Assembly: GCA_030428905.1 (NCBI GenBank)
Contig: JAUIED010000019.1
Location: 1 to 44,474, forward strand
Length of the DNA: 44,474 nt
Source of the DNA: Gammaproteobacteria bacterium
GTDB taxonomy: Bacteria; Pseudomonadota; Gammaproteobacteria; Pseudomonadales; Azotimanducaceae
Direction: 5' to 3'
A program made the position numbers and the translations under genes. Positions within the stretch are counted from its first letter, which is position 1. Each line of letters begins with the position of its first letter. This document shows positions 40,496 through 44,474 of the stretch, piece by piece. The notes beneath the pieces were generated by a model. It did no database searches. It had not been told where the DNA came from and saw nothing but the letters and a program-made list of their open reading frames with translations.

Positions 40496-41317
40496 TCAGT
40501 CCACCAGATCCCACACGCTCCTGAACCCGTCGTCGGCGCCGAGCAGCGCCTGCGACGGGCTTTTCTTGTCCACATGCCCGATGAGGTGCTTGTAGGTGCC
40601 GTAACCCACCAGCGCCTGCAGCCTCGGTGAGAACTTGCGCACCAGATTTTGCGGTATGCCGAGCTGCTGATTTTCCTGCTGGCGCAGAAAGCCCGCGCAG
40701 TAGTTCATGGCGATGCCCACGCGCCGCTCGCCGGTTTGGTTGGCGCCGCCGCCGTGCCACAGGCTACCGTTCCAGATCAGCACGCTGCCCGCCGGCATCT
40801 CTGCGGCGATGCTGGGCGGCTGACTGCCGTACTCCGGTTTGTGATCGAAGCGGTGGCTGCCCGGCACGATGCGAGTGGCGCCATTGGCCTCGGTGAAATC
40901 CGTGAGCGCCCACATGGAGTTGCAGACCACCGCACGGTGCGGTCGCGGCAGATCATAGAGCGTGTCGTCGGCGTGCATCGGCTGTGCCTGCTCGCCGGGG
41001 TCGATGGAGATGGACGAGAGCGACGACACCAGACAGCCCGCATCCAGCACCCCCTCCACCACCGGCAGCACCATCGGATGCACGGGCACCTGCGCAAACA
41101 CCGCGTGCTTTGCCAGCAGGTTGTAGATGCGGATCGTCGCGCTGCCTTCGAACCGGTTGCCGCCGGGCCGAGTCTGCTCCCGTGCTTCAATCTCCCTAAG
41201 CGCGTCATTCAACGCGGCGACCAACGAGGAGTCGATCACTCCTTCCAGGAGCGTGTAGCCCTGCTCGGCGATCTCCTCGAGCGCCCGGGAGCGCAGCGCC
41301 TCAGCCGAGACCGACAC
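40496..41317 (-). CDS. Phytanoyl-CoA dioxygenase (PhyH) family protein
   Basis: About 273 residues. Fe(II)/2-oxoglutarate-dependent oxygenase fold: the metal motif H-x-D is in QPMHADDTLYDL, and the distal His is in WNGSLWHGGGANQTGERRV, whose Arg is the likely 2-oxoglutarate contact. The start is uncertain: the frame to 41344 overlaps the next gene by 44 nt, and GTG 41317 overlaps it by 17 nt. Family members hydroxylate CoA esters or free small molecules; the target is unknown. On the same strand as the YceI-PCuAC and LLM genes and convergent with the small protein gene. Confidence 0.88.
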   Translation of the reverse strand: MSVSAEALRSRALEEIAEQGYTLLEGVIDSSLVAALNDALREIEAREQTRPGGNRFEGSATIRIYNLLAKHAVFAQVPVHPMVLPVVEGVLDAGCLVSSLSSISIDPGEQAQPMHADDTLYDLPRPHRAVVCNSMWALTDFTEANGATRIVPGSHRFDHKPEYGSQPPSIAAEMPAGSVLIWNGSLWHGGGANQTGERRVGIAMNYCAGFLRQQENQQLGIPQNLVRKFSPRLQALVGYGTYKHLIGHVDKKSPSQALLGADDGFRSVWDLVD

Positions 41318-42239
41318 GGGTAAAGGCCACACGCAGCCGCCCACCGCCCGCGGTGATCAGCTCAAACGGAACCGACTCGGGAAGCGCCTGCACGCCGAAT
41401 ACCATCAGGTGGTGACCGCCCGGCGCGAAGTGCACGGTTTCGCCGGGTGCGATGGTCATCTTGTCGAGCCGGCGCATGCGCACCATGTCGCCGTCGCGCA
41501 CATTGGTGTGCAGTTCCACGGCCCGCGCCAGCGGCGACTCCGCGGCAACCAGTTCCACCGCAGCATCGCCCGTGTTGGTGGCGCTGAAGTACGCCACCGT
41601 CTTGTCCTGGCCGGGTATGGGCTCACGCACACGTGCGTTGTCGATACTCAGACTCGGCGCGGGTACAGCGCGGTCGAATACCAGCACAAAGGACACGGGC
41701 ACGGCGTTGCTGATGCTGGGCAGGCCGGCAACTTCGCGCAGCTTTTCGATGCCCGCTACCAGACCAACGCTGGCCGCGTTCACCACGACCGGCTGGGCAC
41801 TGCTCACCATCACACGATCCGCTGAGAGGCGCGCCACGGAAAGCTGCATCGTCACCGCCAACTCGCTGGTTTTCAGCCGCAGCACGCCTTCGTTTGCAGT
41901 CGGCACGACGCTGCCGATCGGCGCGCCGAGCACATCTTCCACGGAAACCTGCGCGGTCACGCTTGCGCTGGGAAACTGAGCGACCTCGAAGAGCAACTCA
42001 CGCATGCGTTCGTCGCGGATTGGAATCAACGTATCAACACTCGCCAGACCGATCTCAACCGATACCACGCCGTCGTCAGTGACCGACCCGGACAGAGAGC
42101 GGAACCGGTGCACCTCACCCACGTTGCCGGCCTTCACGGATACGAAGCTCAGGCTCGACAGCTCGCCATTCAGATCCCAGGCGGCAGTGGCGAGCGGCGC
42201 CAGCGCCAGCAGAAACAGGCCGAACAGCGTGCGCATCAC
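41301..42239 (-). CDS. YceI domain - PCu(A)C copper chaperone fusion
   Basis: A 312-residue exported protein with a signal peptide (MMRTLFGLFLLALAPLATA). Residues ~20-190 look like a YceI lipocalin-type domain, starting WDLNGELSSLSFVSVKAGNVGEVHRF. Residues ~195-312 match PCu(A)C, with the copper-binding pattern H-x(n)-M-x(n)-H-x-M in ELHTNVRDGDMVRMRRLDKM and HFAPGGHHLMVFG. PCu(A)C delivers Cu(I) to cytochrome oxidase; YceI binds isoprenoid-like ligands. The two are often neighbours, but a fusion is unusual. Its start overlaps the LLM gene stop by ATGA. Confidence 0.88.
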   Translation of the reverse strand: MMRTLFGLFLLALAPLATAAWDLNGELSSLSFVSVKAGNVGEVHRFRSLSGSVTDDGVVSVEIGLASVDTLIPIRDERMRELLFEVAQFPSASVTAQVSVEDVLGAPIGSVVPTANEGVLRLKTSELAVTMQLSVARLSADRVMVSSAQPVVVNAASVGLVAGIEKLREVAGLPSISNAVPVSFVLVFDRAVPAPSLSIDNARVREPIPGQDKTVAYFSATNTGDAAVELVAAESPLARAVELHTNVRDGDMVRMRRLDKMTIAPGETVHFAPGGHHLMVFGVQALPESVPFELITAGGGRLRVAFTRVGLG

Positions 42240-43141
42240 GAGCCCACCACGCTTGCGAGAAACTCGATGGTGCGCGCGTAGTCTTCAGCATCGCCGCCAG
42301 CGACCGCTGCGTTGAGGTCAGTCACGCCCATGTCCGCCAGGCGCTTGATCTCACCGCGCAGCAGGTTCTCATCGCCAAGAATGGCCACGTCTTCCGGGTT
42401 GGCGAGCCCTTCTCGATCCAGCATGGCGCGATAGCTCGGCAGCTGGCCGTAGATGGTGAGCGCCTGGCCGAGCTGCGCACGCGCCTCATCCGGTTTGTTG
42501 GTGAGCAGCATGGGAAAACCGCCCACCACGCGCGGGGTGTCGAGGCCGCCGGCACGCAGGCTCTTGATGATGTGATCTTCCATGGTACGCGGGCCCACCA
42601 TCCAGGTATTGGCACCTTGCGACATCTCCGCCGCGAGCTTGAGCATCACCGGCCCAAGCGCCGCCACCACCACTTCCACACCATCACCGCCGGGGATGTC
42701 CATGGCGATGCCATGCACGCGGTACTGCTCGCCGTCGAAGTTGGCAGGCTCGCCGCGCAGCAACGGCATGAGCACGCTGAGGTACTCGCGCATGTGCCTG
42801 GCCGGCTTGTCGTAGGAAAAGCCCAGCATGTCCTCGATGACGATCTTGTGCGACAGGCCAATGCCGAGGGTGAAACGGCCGGAGCTCGCGGCCTGCGTGG
42901 TCATGGCCTGCTGAGCGATAGCCGTGGGATGGCGCGGATAGGTGGGTGTAACTGCCGTGCCGAGACCAATGCGCTCGGTCTCGCGGCCGATGAAGCCGAG
43001 GGTGGATATGGCGTCGAAGGAAAAGATGTTGGCCAGCCATACGTTGTCGAGGCCCGCCGCCTCGGCCTGCTTGGCGCGCCCGATGACATCATCGAGGGTC
43101 ATCTTCGAGCCGTCAGCGCCAATCATGATTCCGATTCTCAT
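42236..43141 (-). CDS. LLM-class F420-dependent oxidoreductase
   Basis: A 301-residue TIM-barrel protein of the luciferase-like monooxygenase family. GIMIGADGSKMTLDDVIGRAKQAEAAGLDNVWLANIFSFDA and GRFTLGIGLSHKIVIEDMLGFSYDKPARHMREYLSVL are typical of F420-using members (Mer-like). It transfers hydride to or from F420; with NpdG and CofE just across the divergent promoter, F420 rather than FMN is the likely cofactor. The substrate is unknown. Divergent from npdG, 124 nt apart. Confidence 0.9.
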   Translation of the reverse strand: MRIGIMIGADGSKMTLDDVIGRAKQAEAAGLDNVWLANIFSFDAISTLGFIGRETERIGLGTAVTPTYPRHPTAIAQQAMTTQAASSGRFTLGIGLSHKIVIEDMLGFSYDKPARHMREYLSVLMPLLRGEPANFDGEQYRVHGIAMDIPGGDGVEVVVAALGPVMLKLAAEMSQGANTWMVGPRTMEDHIIKSLRAGGLDTPRVVGGFPMLLTNKPDEARAQLGQALTIYGQLPSYRAMLDREGLANPEDVAILGDENLLRGEIKRLADMGVTDLNAAVAGGDAEDYARTIEFLASVVGS

Positions 43142-43265
43142 GGATACTCCGTTGCAGTAGCGTTTGCGGGCAGTCTAAAGGAAGCACGGGGTAGGCGTGT
43201 AGCCGCTCGCCATCGGCGGGGCAGTTCCGCATAATCGGCCGTTTTTCCATCATCAGGGGCAAACC

Positions 43266-43928
43266 ATGGCACAGGAAACCATCGCAATACTCGGCGGCAC
43301 GGGCGATCTCGGCACGGGGCTGGCGATCCGCTGGTCCAAGGCGGGACACAAGATCGTCATCGGCTCACGCACCCTGGAGAAAGCCCAGACCGCCGTGGAA
43401 AACCTGCAGAAGATCAGCCCGGACACGCCCGCTGAGGCCATGGAGAACAAGGACGCAGCGGCCGCCGGCGACATCGTCGTGCTCACGGTGCCCGCAGACC
43501 ACCAGCTCAGCACCCTGGACTACGTTCGCGAGCACCTGACCGGCAAAATTCTCATCGATGTGACGGTGCCCCTGGTGCCGCCGAAGGTTGGCACTGTGCA
43601 ACTGCCGCCCGAGGGCAGCGCCGGCAAGCGCGCCCAGGACCTGCTCGGCGACGACGTAATGGTGGTAACCGCGTTCCAGAACATCGCCGCCCACCTGCTG
43701 CAGGAAGACGTGGTGATCGAGTGCGACGTGCTGGTGGCGGGTAATAAAAAAGCGGCTCGCGACAAAGTGGTGGAACTCGTGGAACAGGCCGGCATGACCG
43801 GCTGGCACGCCGGCCCCATCGAGAACTCCGCCGCCGCCGAAGCGCTCACGTCGATCCTCATCCAGATCAACCGCAAGCACGACATCTCCCACTCCGGGAT
43901 CAAGATCGTCGGCCAAGCGGACCACTGA
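43266..43928 (+). CDS. npdG: F420:NADP oxidoreductase
   Basis: A 220-residue protein with an N-terminal NADP-binding Rossmann motif ILGGTGDLGTGLAIRWSKAGHKIVIGSRTLEKA (GGTGDLG; S35/R36 contact the NADP phosphate). The C-terminal part reads VTAFQNIAAHLLQEDVVIECDVLVAGN and WHAGPIENSAAAEALTSILIQINRKH. The pattern matches F420-dependent NADP reductase (Fno/NpdG), which moves hydride between F420H2 and NADP. AGGGG precedes the ATG. Its stop overlaps the cofE start (TGATG), so the two are co-translated. Confidence 0.9.
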   Translation: MAQETIAILGGTGDLGTGLAIRWSKAGHKIVIGSRTLEKAQTAVENLQKISPDTPAEAMENKDAAAAGDIVVLTVPADHQLSTLDYVREHLTGKILIDVTVPLVPPKVGTVQLPPEGSAGKRAQDLLGDDVMVVTAFQNIAAHLLQEDVVIECDVLVAGNKKAARDKVVELVEQAGMTGWHAGPIENSAAAEALTSILIQINRKHDISHSGIKIVGQADH

Positions 43929-44474
43929 TGAAGCTCGAGATCATCCCGCTCACCGGCCTGCCCATGGTGCGCAGCGGTGATGATCTGTGCGCACTCATCC
44001 TCGCCGCCTGTGAGGCCAACGGTGTCGCGCTCGCGAATGGTGATGTTCTCTGCGTCGCGCAGAAGATCGTTTCCAAAGCGGAGGGCCAGCTCGTGCCTTT
44101 GGCCGGTGTAACACCCAGCGCCGAGGCCCAAGTGCTAGCGAAGGAAACGGACAAGGATCCGCGTCTCGCGCAGCTCATCCTCGACGAAAGCACCGAGATC
44201 ATGCGCAAGCGACCCGGTGTGACCATCGTGCGCCACCGGCTGGGCATCGTTGGCGCCAACGCCGGCATCGATCAGTCCAACGTGGAGCACGACGACGGCG
44301 AGGCCGCGCTGCTGCTGCCGCGGGACCCTGACGCCTCGGCGGAAGCACTGCGCGCAGCGCTGCAAGCTGCCGCCGGATGTCGACTGGGGGTGATCGTCAC
44401 CGATTCGCACAACCGCCCCTGGCGGCTCGGCACCATTGGTGCGGCCATCGGCGCCGCCGGTGTCCAGGTGCTCG
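43928..44474 (+). CDS. cofE: Coenzyme F420-0:L-glutamate ligase, 3' end outside window
   Basis: The visible 182 residues run off the right edge. PLTGLPMVRSGDDLCALILAACEANGVALANGDVLCVAQKIVSKAEG and RKRPGVTIVRHRLGIVGANAGIDQSNVE are characteristic of CofE, which adds L-glutamate to F420-0 using GTP. VIVTDSHNRPWRLGTIGAAIG near the edge is also conserved. Proteobacterial CofE can be fused to a CofX-like domain, which cannot be judged here. Overlaps npdG by 1 nt. Confidence 0.92.
   Translation, partial: MKLEIIPLTGLPMVRSGDDLCALILAACEANGVALANGDVLCVAQKIVSKAEGQLVPLAGVTPSAEAQVLAKETDKDPRLAQLILDESTEIMRKRPGVTIVRHRLGIVGANAGIDQSNVEHDDGEAALLLPRDPDASAEALRAALQAAAGCRLGVIVTDSHNRPWRLGTIGAAIGAAGVQVL

Overview
The window is a dense, high-GC stretch of bacterial chromosome. 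Short intergenic gaps, many ATGA stop/start overlaps and the protein families point to a Gram-negative proteobacterium, most likely an aerobic gammaproteobacterium. The supporting features are a TonB-dependent receptor, lipoboxes, a CPXCG protein, a MarC protein and Pho-box-like and CRP-like sites. The taxonomic placement is inferred, not shown. I see no tRNA, rRNA, CRISPR array, insertion sequence or integrase, and no gene-free gap longer than 300 bases.

Left part (1-24170). The window opens inside a beta-sandwich repeat protein. An XRE-regulator/nucleotidyltransferase pair resembling a toxin-antitoxin module follows, with a perfect operator over its promoter. Next come a small secreted protein, a glutathione S-transferase and an MFS exporter. 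A large block (4484-11105) encodes a lipoprotein with three ~390-residue repeats and a TonB-dependent receptor, separated by a strong terminator-like hairpin. Three Pho-box-like sites lie around the promoter of this block and two small downstream genes. At 12403-15653 a periplasmic binding protein is translationally coupled to a hybrid histidine kinase, followed by a molybdopterin oxidoreductase, a MarC protein and a CPXCG protein. On the minus strand lie a TetR/membrane protein/metallo-hydrolase group, a methyltransferase and a sulfatase.

Central catabolic island (23563-34609). Two convergent operons look like degradation of a polycyclic, steroid-like or other cyclic ketone compound. The plus operon (acetoacetate-decarboxylase-like, SDR, KshA-like Rieske oxygenase, amidohydrolase) is divergent from a TetR gene across two identical GGAACA-N13-TGTTCC operators. 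The minus operon encodes an MFS importer, acyl-CoA dehydrogenase, SnoaL-like protein, KstD-like flavoprotein, a selenoprotein and a secreted esterase. The selenoprotein is the most striking feature. Two apparent ORFs are one gene interrupted by an in-frame TGA within a U-x-x-C motif, and a SECIS-like hairpin starts 10 nt after the TGA. It belongs to the glycine/betaine/sarcosine/D-proline reductase selenoprotein B family.

Right part (34717-44474). This holds a GNAT acetyltransferase, a non-respiratory reductive-dehalogenase-like Fe-S protein, and a small protein behind a CRP-like site. An isocitrate-dehydrogenase-like protein with an internally duplicated clasp/small domain follows. Next are a second Rieske oxygenase coupled to a 79-residue protein, a PhyH-type dioxygenase, a YceI-PCuAC fusion, and a coenzyme F420 group: an LLM oxidoreductase, an F420:NADP oxidoreductase and cofE, which runs off the window. 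F420 use in a proteobacterium is uncommon and ties in with the oxidative catabolism encoded nearby.
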